In this document: one piece after another, positions 50,703 through 59,595 of the stretch | Numbering within the stretch: position 1 is the first letter of the stretch | Layout: each line of letters starts with the position of its first letter | Source of the DNA: an uncultured Lachnospiraceae bacterium | GTDB taxonomy: Bacteria; Bacillota; Clostridia; Lachnospirales; Lachnospiraceae | NCBI GenBank assembly: GCA_910576815.1 | Contig: CAJTKA010000009.1 | Coordinates: 1-64,000 of the forward strand | Reading direction: 5' to 3' | DNA length: 64,000 nt | Translations under genes and position numbers: made by a program | The notes under the pieces: generated by a model | Told to the model about the DNA's origin: nothing | The model's database searches: none | The model's input: the letters and a program-made list of their open reading frames with translations, nothing else

Positions 50703-53702
50703 ATGTCCGATCGAAGAAAAGAAAAAGGCAGATCTATTTTCCAAATTGCCATGAGGTCGCTTTTGGCAGTACTGGCGGTGGAGATGCTGCTGCTGGTGGT
50801 TAGCCTTGCCATGAGCGGCGTGATCCAGACCATCAACCAGAATGCCAAAGATATTTTGGCGAAGCAGGTGGAGAACAGAGGCGGCTATCTGGCAAACAAT
50901 ATGACGCAAAGCTGGGCGGATTTGGAAGCGTTGACTGATAAAGTCAATAGCTGCGTGGCAGGAATGCTGGCAAGAGGAGAGCTGACGCGGGAAGACCTCG
51001 ACAGACCCGGCGGCTGTGCTGCGGTCATCGGGGAATTATGTCCGGAGCTGATCGATGCTATGTATAATAAGCAGGTGTCGGGTATATTTATGCTCTTAAA
51101 CACGAAATCGCTTGCGAATGAAGCGCCTGAGACAGTGCAGGGCATTTATCTGCGGGACTTTGATCCCACTTCCAGAGCGTCGGAACGCCATGCGGATATT
51201 CTGGTGGAACGGGCCTCAGTAGAGGTGGTGCGGGGGAACTATCTGGCGACGGATGCGGGCTGGCAGCCGGTATTTTCTGCACAGGACAGCGTGGAGCAGC
51301 CTTTCTTTTATAAACCTTTCCAGACGGCGATGGACAAAGCCGGCACACTGAGCGCTGCAGCCTGCGGCTATTGGACGACGGAGACCTATCGGCTTTCCGG
51401 AGATAACAAGGATGCCATCGCTTATTCACAGCCTCTGATTTTAGAGGATGGTACGGTATACGGCGTGATTGGAGTGGAGCTTCTTACGGATTATGTGGGT
51501 ACACTTCTTCCCTGCGGCGAGCTTTTAGAGCGGGAACGCGGATCCTATTTGCTGGTCTGCGGGAATGCGGAGGACGGGGAGTTAAAGCCTGTCGTTCTTT
51601 CTAGCGAAATCATGAGTCGGAGCGCCCTTGACGATATGCAGCTTCACTTTACGGATCAGGGAATGACAGCTGTCACTGACACAAAAGGAGATTACTATGG
51701 AGCGGTGCGGGGGATCACGCTCTACAGCAGGAATGCACCCTTTGACACAGACCACTGGTATCTGGTAGGCATGGCCAAAGGCAGCGATCTTTTTGCTTTT
51801 TCCACACAGATCAAGAGGACGCTGACGGCGTGTTTTCTGGTAACGATGCTTATTGGTTTGATTGGTATCCTGCTGGTAAGTTACCACCTTTCCAAACCGA
51901 TTCATCTGCTGTCGGATGAGGTGAGAAAAGCGGAGGGACAGGGAGAACTGCCTTCTTTTTCCCGTACGGGCATTCGTGAGATCGATCGATTTTCCGATGC
52001 CATTGCACACTTACAGCAGGAGGTCATGGATTCAGCGACCCGCTTTACGCAGATTATGCGCATGTCCAGTGTGGATATGGCGGGCTACGAGTTAAAAGAA
52101 GGTTCTGACAAGGTGTTTGTGACGGAAAATTATTTTCCGCTTATGGGCGCGAAGGATGTGGATATCAAGAATTTGACGGTAGATCGTTTCCGTGAGATCA
52201 AACTGGGGATCAAAAGGAATCTGACTTCCAGAGTGATGGAGGACGGGAGCACTGTTTACGCCATGAATCAGCCTGACGGCAGCGTGCGCTATCTGCGGTC
52301 TTCTTCCACACAGGACGGAGACAGGCTGGTAGGGCTTTTGGAGGATGTGACAGCCGCTACTCTGGAGAGGAAGCAGATCGAGCGGGAGCGCGACAGCGAT
52401 ATTCTGACAAAACTCTATGGCAGACGGGGATTTCGCAGGGAGGCAGACGAGCTCTTTGAGCGGCCGGAAATCATGAAGCAGGCGGCGCTTTTGATGATCG
52501 ATCTGGATAATTTGAAAACAACAAATGACCGATTTGGCCATAACTTTGGCGATCTTTATATCCAGACAGCGGCCAGATGTTTTCAGGAGAATACGCCCGA
52601 AGGCACGATTTGCGCGCGCATGGGCGGTGATGAGTTTGTGATACTGTTCCATGGTTTTGATAACCAGGAGGAGATAGAAGCCTGCCTGAAAAAGCTGTAT
52701 CAGGCCATCGACGAGGTGGAGTTTGTTCTGCCTGACGGTTATAATATGGGACTTTCTGCATCCGGCGGCTACGCATTTTATCCGCAGGACAGCGATAATC
52801 GGGCAATGCTCTTAAAATATGCGGATTTTGCCATGTATCAGGTGAAGCGTACGAAGAAGGGGCTACTGCAGAGATTTGACAGGGAAGCCTGGAAGCAGCA
52901 GATGTCCGAGGATCAGAGTCGAATCGAGTTCCACCAGATGCTGGAAGCAAAGAAGATCAGTTATCATTTCCAGCCGATTTTCCGGGCGGACAACGGCAAT
53001 GTTTACGGATATGAGGCCCTGATGCGGGTGGATATGCCGAGTCTTGTGAATCCCGAGGTGGTTTTACAGATTGCCAAAGAGGAAGGCTGTATGGCTGAAA
53101 TCGAGAAAATCACCATGTTTGTAGCTACTGAGAGTTACGTGAAGCTTCTGGATAAGGGTTTGGTATCAGAGGAAGCCCTTCTGTTCATCAATTCCATTAC
53201 CAACGAAGATATGACGGTGGAGGAGGAGAAAGAGTATCACCAGCGGTTTGCAAAGATTCAGAACCGCGTGGTCATCGAGATTACGGAGACAGAGAATATG
53301 GAGCTTTCACTGATCCGCAAAAAGAGTGAAGCGGAGGGCTTTACGGGAATCTTTGCGCTGGACGATTACGGAAGCGGTTATAACAGCGAGCTGAACCTTC
53401 TGGCCCTGAATCCGCGCTATGTGAAGGTGGATGTCACCATTGTGCGGGATGTGGACGTGGATGAGAACAAGCAGCATATCGTAAAGAATATCGTGGAGTA
53501 CGCTCATCAGCGGGATATGTTCATCATCGCTGAGGGAATCGAGACGGGGTCGGAGTTAAAGAAGCTTTTGGAACTTAACGTGGATCTTTTGCAGGGCTTT
53601 TATCTGGCGAGACCGGGGGCGGTACCGCCGGCGCTGTCGGAGGATGCGAGACTGCTGCTGTGGGGGCAGAGAGAGAAAATGGAAAATACTTTACATAATT
53701 GA
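50703..53702 (+). CDS. Membrane GGDEF-EAL protein (cyclic-di-GMP synthesis/degradation)
   Basis: A 999-residue receptor. Membrane helix about 16-40, an extracytoplasmic Cache-like sensor region (about 45-365), a second helix about 372-392, HAMP (about 393-445), a PAS-like region (about 450-555), GGDEF (about 562-725) and EAL (about 735-985). The cyclase signature is intact (RMGGDEFVILFHGF), but the RxxD inhibitory site five residues upstream is absent. The phosphodiesterase residues are all seen: YGYEALMR, FINSI, VIEITETEN, LDDYGSGYNS, YVKVD and EGIETGSELKKL. Either activity is possible. The ATG follows AGGTGAG; it lies directly after the orphan solute-binding lipoprotein, suggesting a ligand-sensing pair. 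Confidence 0.93.
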   Translation: MSDRRKEKGRSIFQIAMRSLLAVLAVEMLLLVVSLAMSGVIQTINQNAKDILAKQVENRGGYLANNMTQSWADLEALTDKVNSCVAGMLARGELTREDLDRPGGCAAVIGELCPELIDAMYNKQVSGIFMLLNTKSLANEAPETVQGIYLRDFDPTSRASERHADILVERASVEVVRGNYLATDAGWQPVFSAQDSVEQPFFYKPFQTAMDKAGTLSAAACGYWTTETYRLSGDNKDAIAYSQPLILEDGTVYGVIGVELLTDYVGTLLPCGELLERERGSYLLVCGNAEDGELKPVVLSSEIMSRSALDDMQLHFTDQGMTAVTDTKGDYYGAVRGITLYSRNAPFDTDHWYLVGMAKGSDLFAFSTQIKRTLTACFLVTMLIGLIGILLVSYHLSKPIHLLSDEVRKAEGQGELPSFSRTGIREIDRFSDAIAHLQQEVMDSATRFTQIMRMSSVDMAGYELKEGSDKVFVTENYFPLMGAKDVDIKNLTVDRFREIKLGIKRNLTSRVMEDGSTVYAMNQPDGSVRYLRSSSTQDGDRLVGLLEDVTAATLERKQIERERDSDILTKLYGRRGFRREADELFERPEIMKQAALLMIDLDNLKTTNDRFGHNFGDLYIQTAARCFQENTPEGTICARMGGDEFVILFHGFDNQEEIEACLKKLYQAIDEVEFVLPDGYNMGLSASGGYAFYPQDSDNRAMLLKYADFAMYQVKRTKKGLLQRFDREAWKQQMSEDQSRIEFHQMLEAKKISYHFQPIFRADNGNVYGYEALMRVDMPSLVNPEVVLQIAKEEGCMAEIEKITMFVATESYVKLLDKGLVSEEALLFINSITNEDMTVEEEKEYHQRFAKIQNRVVIEITETENMELSLIRKKSEAEGFTGIFALDDYGSGYNSELNLLALNPRYVKVDVTIVRDVDVDENKQHIVKNIVEYAHQRDMFIIAEGIETGSELKKLLELNVDLLQGFYLARPGAVPPALSEDARLLLWGQREKMENTLHN

Positions 53703-53727
53703 AATTTTCTACAGAATAAGGTATACT
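53699..53727 (+). promoter_or_regulatory. Promoter of the ireB-ruvX operon
   Basis: TTGAAA (53699-53704), 17-base spacer, TATACT (53722-53727). The -35 box overlaps the stop codon of the GGDEF-EAL gene. Confidence 0.65.
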
Positions 53728-53785
53728 ACAAGGATGAACACGGAAATTTATGGAAATAATAGACAACAGATAAGGGCGTGAGAAT

Positions 53786-54070
53786 ATGCGGGAGCAGGAT
53801 TTAGAAAATACACAATTTTTCACAGTGGAGACCGAGCCGCCGGAAACGGGCGTGAAGCTGGTGCTGTCCACGGTCTATGAGGCGTTGACGGAAAAGGGTT
53901 ACAATCCGGTCAACCAGATCGTCGGCTACATCATGTCGGGCGACCCTACCTACATTACCAGCCACAAGAGTGCGCGAAGCCTGATCATGAAGGTTGAGCG
54001 TGACGAGCTTGTGGAGGAAATGCTGGTGGAGTACATCAAAAACTCCATTGACGGATCGAAGAAAGGTTGA
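53786..54070 (+). CDS. ireB: IreB-family regulatory phosphoprotein (DUF965)
   Basis: A 94-residue protein of the IreB/YrzL family. The conserved core is present: VYEALTEKGYNPVNQIVGYIMSGDPTYI and SHKSARSLIMKVERDELVEE. In Enterococcus, IreB is phosphorylated near its N-terminus by the Ser/Thr kinase IreK and affects cephalosporin resistance; candidate Thr residues here are T9 and T13. It starts the conserved ireB-ruvX-DUF1292 set. The ATG at 53786 follows a GGCGTGAG region. Confidence 0.95.
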   Translation: MREQDLENTQFFTVETEPPETGVKLVLSTVYEALTEKGYNPVNQIVGYIMSGDPTYITSHKSARSLIMKVERDELVEEMLVEYIKNSIDGSKKG

Positions 54071-54084
54071 CCGAGATGGTCAAC
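54066..54084 (+). promoter_or_regulatory. Small hairpin overlapping the ireB stop codon
   Basis: GTTGACC, GAGAT loop, GGTCAAC: a perfect 7-bp stem with no T run, just before ruvX. It may affect coupling between ireB and ruvX. Confidence 0.45.
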
Positions 54085-54101
54085 TATGGTGAAAAAAACA
54101 G

Positions 54102-54521
54102 ATGAGGATCATGGGATTAGATTTCGGTGCGAAGACAGTAGGGGTGGCAATCAGCGATCCCTTACTCATTACGGCGCAGGGAATCGAGATCATCAGGCGG
54201 GAACGTGAGAATAAACTCAGACAGACGTTGGCGCGCATCGAAGAACTTATTGAGGAATATGAAGTGGGGGAAATCGTGCTTGGTCTGCCGAAGAATATGA
54301 ACGACACGCTGGGGGAGCGCGCCGAGCTTTCGCTTGCCTTTCAGGAAAAACTGGAGAGAAGGACGGGCCTTCCCGTGACGATGTGGGACGAGAGACTGAC
54401 CACGGTGGCGGCCGAGCGGGCGATGATAGAGGCGGGACTGCGTAGGGAAGAACGCGTCGGGCAGGTGGATAAGATCGCGGCGTGCCTGATCCTGCAAGGG
54501 TATCTCGACTCCCGTAAATAA
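54102..54521 (+). CDS. ruvX: Holliday junction resolvase-like protein RuvX/YqgF
   Basis: A 139-residue RNase H-fold protein (YqgF family), implicated in 16S rRNA 5' maturation and proposed as a Holliday junction resolvase. Motifs: MRIMGLDFGAKTVGVAISD, EIVLGLPKNMNDTLGERAE, MWDERLTTVAAERAM and VDKIAACLILQGYLD; the acidic residues of the active site (D in GLDFG, E in MWDERL, D in VDKIAA) are present. The ribosome site is weak; an internal ATG at 54111 is the alternative start. Operon position between ireB and DUF1292 is the usual one. Confidence 0.94.
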   Translation: MRIMGLDFGAKTVGVAISDPLLITAQGIEIIRRERENKLRQTLARIEELIEEYEVGEIVLGLPKNMNDTLGERAELSLAFQEKLERRTGLPVTMWDERLTTVAAERAMIEAGLRREERVGQVDKIAACLILQGYLDSRK

Positions 54522-54569
54522 TACAGAAGGTGCGAAATGTCAATTCCGCACAAATATGGAGAAGATTAC

Positions 54570-54824
54570 ATGGAGAAGATTACATTTATCCCGCAGGACG
54601 GCGCTCCGGTCGATTTTTACGTGTTGGAGCAGACGAGGATAGGCGGCCTAGACTATCTTTTGGTGACCGATTCCGAGGAGGGTGACGGGGAGGCGTTGAT
54701 TTTGCGCGATGTCTCTCGAACAGAGGAGAAAGAAGCGATTTACGAGATCGTAGATGATGATGAAACTTTAAATGCAGTGGCGGCTGTGTTTGAAAACATA
54801 ATGGATGACGTGGACATTGTGTAA
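54570..54824 (+). CDS. DUF1292 protein (YrzB family)
   Basis: An 84-residue acidic protein of the DUF1292 family (YrzB of Bacillus): MEKITFIPQDGAPVDFYVLEQTRIGG, DYLLVTDSEEGDGEALILRD, EIVDDDETLNAVAAVFENI. The function is unknown, but it is almost always next to ruvX and ireB. The start at 54570 follows GGAGAAG; an upstream ATG at 54537 would add 11 residues. Confidence 0.9.
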   Translation: MEKITFIPQDGAPVDFYVLEQTRIGGLDYLLVTDSEEGDGEALILRDVSRTEEKEAIYEIVDDDETLNAVAAVFENIMDDVDIV

Positions 54825-54877
54825 TGAATGTGTATGAAATCAAAGAAAACGGAAATGAGAAATGGAGGTAATTTTGT

Positions 54878-56557
54878 TTGAGAAAAAATGAACAGGAAAG
54901 GTCAGCGGCGAAGCTGAAGGCTATCCCTCTGGGCGGATTGGAGCAAGTCGGGCTCAATATCACCGCCTTTGAGTATGAGGATAGCATTGTTGTGGTGGAC
55001 TGCGGCCTGTCGTTCCCGGAGGACGAGATGCTGGGTATCGATTTGGTGATACCCGATATCACGTATTTGCGGGATAATATCAATAAGGTAAAGGGGTTTG
55101 TGATCACCCACGGACACGAGGATCACATCGGGGCACTGCCCTATGTATTAAAGGAAATCAACATACCCATCTATGCGACCAAGCTGACGATGGGCATTAT
55201 CGAGAATAAACTGGAAGAACACGGCCTGATGAAGACCACTAAGAGAAAGGTCGTCAAGTTTGGCCAGTCCATCAACTTGGGACAGTTTCGGATTGAGTTC
55301 ATCAAGACCAATCACAGCATTGTGGACGCGGCGGCGCTGGCAATTTATTCTCCGGCGGGTGTGGTGGTGCACACGGGAGACTTTAAGGTAGACTACACAC
55401 CGGTGTTTGGCGATGCCATTGATCTGCAGCGCTTTGCGGAGATCGGCAAAAAGGGCGTTCTTGCATTGATGTGTGACTCTACGAATGCAGAGAGGCCGGG
55501 ATTTACTCCTTCGGAAAAGACCGTGGGACATACGTTGGATTCCCTCTTTTTGGAGCACAAGGATACCAGGATCCTGATTGCGACCTTTGCTTCTAATGTG
55601 GACAGAGTGCGGCAGATCATCAATACTGCCGAGAAGTTTGACAGGAAGGTGGTGGTGGAAGGCCGCAGTATGGTCAATATCATCGATACCGCCTCCAAGC
55701 TCGGTTATTTGCAGATCGCCGACAGGACGTTGATCGATATGGAGGAATTGAAGAATTTCCCGCCGGAAAAGACGGTTATTATCACCACCGGCAGCCAGGG
55801 CGAGAGCATGGCTGCACTGAGCCGTATGGCGAGCGATAACCATAAGCGGATTTCCATTATGCCGGGTGACACGGTGATTTTTTCCTCTCATCCCATACCG
55901 GGCAATGAGAAGGCGGTCACCAATGTAATCAATGAATTGCAGATGAAAGGCGCGGATGTGATTTTTCAGGATGTGCATGTCTCCGGACATGCCTGCCAGG
56001 AGGAGATCAAGCTGATTTATTCCCTGGTGCGGCCGAAGTATGCAGTGCCCGTCCACGGCGAGTACAAGCATAGGAAGGCGCAGGCAAAGATCGCGGCAGG
56101 GCTCGGCATTCCAAAAGAAAATATCTTTATGCTGCAATCCGGTGATGTGCTGGAAATGGATGAGGAAAAGGCTGTCGTTTCCGGAAAAGTACCTGTGGGG
56201 GCGATCCTGGTGGATGGTCTTGGCGTGGGTGATGTAGGAAATGTGGTGCTCCGTGACAGACAGCATCTGGCGGAAGACGGCATCGTGATCGTGGTGCTGG
56301 CTCTGGAGTCCGGCAGCGACCAGTTATTGTCGGGACCCGACATTGTGACGAGGGGCTTTGTCTACGTAAGAGAGTCGGATGAGCTTTTGGACGAGGCGAG
56401 AGGCGTGGTGGAAGAAGCCGTGCAGGATTGCCTGGATAAGAGCAGGAAGGCGGATTGGGGCAAATTAAAGGGCGTCATCAAGGATACCCTGAGTGAGTTT
56501 GTCTGGAAACGCACAAAGAGGAGGCCAATGATACTACCAATCATTATGGAGGTTTAA
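54878..56557 (+). CDS. rnj: Ribonuclease J
   Basis: A 559-residue metallo-beta-lactamase/beta-CASP ribonuclease acting as 5'-3' exonuclease and endonuclease in mRNA decay. Motifs: FVITHGHEDHIGALPYVL (metal site), VDAAALAIYSPAGVVVHTGDF, STNAERPGFTPSE, TGSQGESMAALSRMA (beta-CASP), FQDVHVSGHACQEEIKLI and the C-terminal KRRPMILPIIMEV. The start is a TTG placed 9 bases after GGAGG; no suitable ATG is available. Length matches RNase J1/J2; the window holds only this copy. The RNase-associated YlbF gene follows 6 bases later. Confidence 0.96.
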   Translation: MRKNEQERSAAKLKAIPLGGLEQVGLNITAFEYEDSIVVVDCGLSFPEDEMLGIDLVIPDITYLRDNINKVKGFVITHGHEDHIGALPYVLKEINIPIYATKLTMGIIENKLEEHGLMKTTKRKVVKFGQSINLGQFRIEFIKTNHSIVDAAALAIYSPAGVVVHTGDFKVDYTPVFGDAIDLQRFAEIGKKGVLALMCDSTNAERPGFTPSEKTVGHTLDSLFLEHKDTRILIATFASNVDRVRQIINTAEKFDRKVVVEGRSMVNIIDTASKLGYLQIADRTLIDMEELKNFPPEKTVIITTGSQGESMAALSRMASDNHKRISIMPGDTVIFSSHPIPGNEKAVTNVINELQMKGADVIFQDVHVSGHACQEEIKLIYSLVRPKYAVPVHGEYKHRKAQAKIAAGLGIPKENIFMLQSGDVLEMDEEKAVVSGKVPVGAILVDGLGVGDVGNVVLRDRQHLAEDGIVIVVLALESGSDQLLSGPDIVTRGFVYVRESDELLDEARGVVEEAVQDCLDKSRKADWGKLKGVIKDTLSEFVWKRTKRRPMILPIIMEV

Positions 56558-56563
56558 GTCACC

Positions 56564-56896
56564 ATGTCAGACAAAGAGATCATCGAAGCTGCCCGTCAGT
56601 TTGCAGAGACGATCATGGCTTCCGATACCTACAAAGAATATTTCTTTCAACGCGAAAAGATCAAAAAGCAGCCGGAGCTATATGAGAAAGTAAACGAGTT
56701 CAGGCAGCGTAATTTCGATCTTCAAAACGAGACGGATGGAGATGAACTCTTTGACCGTATGGAGGCCTTTGAAATGGAATATGAGAAGTTCCGGGAAAAT
56801 CCCTTTGTGGATGATTTTTTGCGGGCGGAACTGGCGTTCTGCCGCATGATGCAGGAAGCGTACGTATTACTCGCGGAGGACATAGATTTTGAGTAA
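56564..56896 (+). CDS. YlbF/YmcA-family protein
   Basis: A 110-residue all-helical protein of the YlbF/YmcA family: IIEAARQFAETIMASDTYKEYFFQREKIKKQPELYEKV, FEMEYEKFRENPFVDDFLRAELAFCRMMQ. In Bacillus, YlbF forms the Y complex with YmcA and YaaT, which tunes RNase Y mRNA processing and affects competence, sporulation and biofilm. Here it is directly downstream of RNase J, consistent with an mRNA-turnover role. It is followed by a 162-base region of hairpins. Confidence 0.88.
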   Translation: MSDKEIIEAARQFAETIMASDTYKEYFFQREKIKKQPELYEKVNEFRQRNFDLQNETDGDELFDRMEAFEMEYEKFRENPFVDDFLRAELAFCRMMQEAYVLLAEDIDFE

Positions 56897-57025
56897 TCGA
56901 GCTGGCGCTCGACTCGAGGATCGCTTTGCGACCTCGGATAACCAGTTCATCCATGCATCGAAGATGCGACTTTACGATATGGCTGATTGAGCAAGCTCAA
57001 TCGCGAGATCTGCTTCGCAGACTCG
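56897..57025 (+). repeat. Cluster of five hairpins downstream of ylbF
   Basis: Five inverted repeats in 129 bases: TCGAGC/GCTCGA (56897-56912), CGAGG-TCGC/GCGA-CCTCG (56915-56936), GCATC/GATGC (56955-56967), GATTGAGC/GCTCAATC (56985-57002) and CGAG-TCTGC/GCAGA-CTCG (57004-57025). No T run follows. Two share a CGAG, one unpaired base, inner stem, 3-base loop, CTCG layout also seen at 32922-32944. Confidence 0.75.
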
Positions 57026-57058
57026 GTGCGAGCTGAATGTGGCATATAGGAGTATACA

Positions 57059-57457
57059 ATGACAATAAAGGGTATCATCGGTTCCACGGTGGAGCTGGTC
57101 ATCAAAATAGTGGTGCTGGTACTTTTTGTATCATACCTTATCAAAGCATCGGCGGCGGCCTACGATTACGGCTACCGTATCTTTACGGAAGCGCCTGTTT
57201 CTCTGGGCGAAGGCAGGATCATCAGTGTGAATGTTGAGGATCCGGTTTCCGTCAGGGCGGTAGGCGAGATGTTGGAGGAGCGCGGCCTCATCCGCGATGC
57301 CAATCTCTTTGTGGTCCAGGAGCTGCTGTCCGAAAATCACGGCAAGATCCAGCCCGGGATCTATGATCTGAGTACGGCGATGACGGCGGAGGAGATGATG
57401 GCGGTGATGGCGGAGAATGCTCCGGATGAGGAGGAGACACAGGAGGCCGGCAAGTGA
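57059..57457 (+). CDS. Short MltG/YceG-like membrane protein lacking the catalytic part
   Basis: A 132-residue protein: one membrane helix (about 9-30, VELVIKIVVLVLFVSYLI), then a domain resembling the N-terminal LysM-like part of the endolytic transglycosylase MltG (VEDPVSVRAVGEMLEERGLIRD, FVVQELLSENHGKIQPGIYDLSTAMTAEEMMAVM). The catalytic domain with its Glu is absent, so it is not an active transglycosylase by itself. The ORF is intact with a good ribosome site (TAGGAG), so this looks like a genuine short family member, not a pseudogene. It overlaps trmR by 4 bases. Confidence 0.78.
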   Translation: MTIKGIIGSTVELVIKIVVLVLFVSYLIKASAAAYDYGYRIFTEAPVSLGEGRIISVNVEDPVSVRAVGEMLEERGLIRDANLFVVQELLSENHGKIQPGIYDLSTAMTAEEMMAVMAENAPDEEETQEAGK

Positions 57458-58107
57458 TAGACGCAGAGCGGCTGGACGTTTTTCTCGATTCGTTTTACAG
57501 CGGGAATACGCCGTTTTTGGATCAAATCGAACAGGAAGCTTTACAGGGGGGCGAGCCGATCATACGCACGCAGACGCAGGCACTTTTGCGATTTCTGCTG
57601 GCGATACATCGGCCCTTGTCCGTTTTGGAGGTAGGATGTGCGGTCGGTTTTTCCGCGCTGCTGATGAGCGAATATGCTCCTGTGGGATGCGAGATCACTA
57701 CCATAGAAAAGGTGGAGAGACGGATCGCAGCGGCGAAAGCAAATTTCAGGCGGGCGGGCAGAGAAGATGCGATCACCCTTCTGGAAGGAGATGCAGCGGA
57801 TATTTTAAGGGAGCTTGCGGGCCCCTATGACATGATTTTTATGGATGCCGCCAAAGGGCAGTATCTGAATTTTCTGCCTGATGTGCTGCGTCTGCTTGCG
57901 CCGGGCGGCCTTCTGGTTTCTGACAATATCCTGCAAAATGGCGATATTTTGGAATCAAGGTTTGCCGTGGAGCGCAGGGACCGTACGATCCACAGCAGAA
58001 TGCGGGAATATCTTTTCGAGCTGACACATCATGAGGCACTGACGACGACGATACTGCCTGTGGGGGATGGGGTGACAGTATCGGTTAAAAATAGGAGGGC
58101 GGAATGA
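57454..58107 (+). CDS. trmR: O-methyltransferase TrmR (YrrM-like)
   Basis: A 217-residue class I SAM methyltransferase of the O-methyltransferase family 3. Motifs: VLEVGCAVGFSALLMSEY (SAM loop), ITTIEKVERRIAAAKANF, YDMIFMDAAKGQYLNFLP and LLAPGGLLVSDNIL. With the adjacent U32 protein it matches the Bacillus yrrM-yrrN/O arrangement, where TrmR methylates 5-hydroxyuridine at tRNA position 34 to 5-methoxyuridine. The GTG start overlaps the previous stop (GTGA), and its own stop overlaps the next start (ATGA). Confidence 0.88.
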   Translation: MIDAERLDVFLDSFYSGNTPFLDQIEQEALQGGEPIIRTQTQALLRFLLAIHRPLSVLEVGCAVGFSALLMSEYAPVGCEITTIEKVERRIAAAKANFRRAGREDAITLLEGDAADILRELAGPYDMIFMDAAKGQYLNFLPDVLRLLAPGGLLVSDNILQNGDILESRFAVERRDRTIHSRMREYLFELTHHEALTTTILPVGDGVTVSVKNRRAE

Positions 58108-59468
58108 AGAAACCGGAATTATTGGTGCCTGCCTCCAGCCTGGAGGTATTAAAAACAGGCGTTATTTTTGGGGCGGATGCAGTCTATATCGGTGGAGAAG
58201 CCTACGGCCTGCGGGCTAAAGCGAAGAATTTTTCCATGGAGGAGATGGCGGAGGGCATCGCTTTCGCACACGAGAGAGGCGTGAAAGTGTATGTGACCGC
58301 CAATATTTTAGCGCATAATGAAGATCTTACCGGGGCGAGGGCATACTTTCAGGAACTGAAAGACCTAAAGCCGGATGCCCTGATCATAGCGGACCCGGGG
58401 ATGTTTACGCTGGCTCGGGAAATCTGCCCCGAGATCGACATTCACATTTCGACACAGGCCAATAACACAAACTATCTGACCTATCGTTTTTGGCAGGAGC
58501 AGGGGGCGAAGCGGGTCGTGTCGGCGAGGGAGCTTTCCCTGCGGGAGATCAAAGAAATCCGCGAGCACATTCCCGAGGATATGGAGATCGAGAGCTTTGT
58601 GCACGGCGCTATGTGCATTTCCTACTCGGGGCGCTGCCTTTTGAGCAGCTATTTTACCGGGCGGAGCGCGAACCGTGGAGCCTGCACGCATCCCTGCCGT
58701 TGGAAGTATGCTCTGGTGGAGGAGACCAGACCCGGGGAGTATCTGCCTGTCTTTGAGAATGACCGCGGTACCTTTCTTTTTAATTCCAAGGACCTCAATA
58801 TGATAGAGTACATTCCCGAGCTGGTAGAGGCAGGCATTGACAGTTTTAAGATCGAGGGAAGGATGAAGACCGCCCTCTATGTGGCGACTGTGGCTCGTAC
58901 CTACAGGCGGGCCATCGACGATTATTTTACTTCCGAGGAGAAATACCGCGCCAATATGGACTGGTATCGGGCGGAGATCGGCAAATGTACCTACCGCAAG
59001 TTTACCACAGGCTTTTATTTCGGCAAGGCGGACGAGACCACCCAGATCTATGACGAGAGCACCTATGTGAGCGAGGCGGTTTATCTGGGGACGGTGAGCG
59101 AGGCGACGGCAGCAGGGAAGCTGCGGCTGGCGGATGATGCGGCTGTAGTGAAAGATGGCCGGTCGGCGGGTGATGCGGCTGCGGGGAAAGAAGTGCGGGA
59201 CGCACAGGCAGTCTGCCGCGCGCGCATCGAACAGCGCAACAAATTCTGTGTGGGAGACGAGATCGAAATCATGAAGCCAAGTGGAGAAAATGTTCCCGCC
59301 AAGGTGCTGGCCATGTACGATGCGGAGGGAAATCCCGTGGAATCCTGCCCGCATCCCAAGCAGATCATTGAGGTGGAGCTGTCCGCGGAGGCGAAGGTGG
59401 GGGATATCCTACGCAAAGAGAAACTTCCTACGGAAGTATCTCCGCGAGTTCCGCAGAACGAAAATTGA
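58104..59468 (+). CDS. trhP: U32-family protein TrhP (tRNA 5-hydroxyuridine synthesis)
   Basis: A 454-residue protein of the peptidase U32 family. Signature: ESFVHGAMCISYSGRCLLSS followed by NRGACTHPCRWKY (conserved Cys), plus KPELLVPASSLEVLKTGVIFGADAVYIGG at the N-terminus. U32 proteins of this subgroup (TrhP/YegQ) hydroxylate tRNA U34 using prephenate rather than acting as peptidases. A poorly conserved Ala/Asp-rich insertion (about 340-370) precedes the C-terminal beta domain. It is translationally coupled to trmR, which supplies the next step of the same modification. Confidence 0.9.
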   Translation: MKKPELLVPASSLEVLKTGVIFGADAVYIGGEAYGLRAKAKNFSMEEMAEGIAFAHERGVKVYVTANILAHNEDLTGARAYFQELKDLKPDALIIADPGMFTLAREICPEIDIHISTQANNTNYLTYRFWQEQGAKRVVSARELSLREIKEIREHIPEDMEIESFVHGAMCISYSGRCLLSSYFTGRSANRGACTHPCRWKYALVEETRPGEYLPVFENDRGTFLFNSKDLNMIEYIPELVEAGIDSFKIEGRMKTALYVATVARTYRRAIDDYFTSEEKYRANMDWYRAEIGKCTYRKFTTGFYFGKADETTQIYDESTYVSEAVYLGTVSEATAAGKLRLADDAAVVKDGRSAGDAAAGKEVRDAQAVCRARIEQRNKFCVGDEIEIMKPSGENVPAKVLAMYDAEGNPVESCPHPKQIIEVELSAEAKVGDILRKEKLPTEVSPRVPQNEN

Positions 59469-59566
59469 AAAGAGAAAATCACATAAACTTTCGTTGTAAA
59501 AAGTGTAGTCTGGGAATGGATTTTCGTTGGATTTTTTGTCATTTTGATAAAAAAGAAAAATTCTGC

Positions 59567-59595
59567 TTGCATTTTTTGAAAAAGTAGAGTATCTT
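59567..59595 (+). promoter_or_regulatory. Promoter of the glutamine synthetase III gene
   Basis: TTGCAT (59567-59572), 17-base spacer, TATCTT (59590-59595), about 98 bases upstream of the start codon, so transcripts begin before the leader terminator. Confidence 0.68.
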
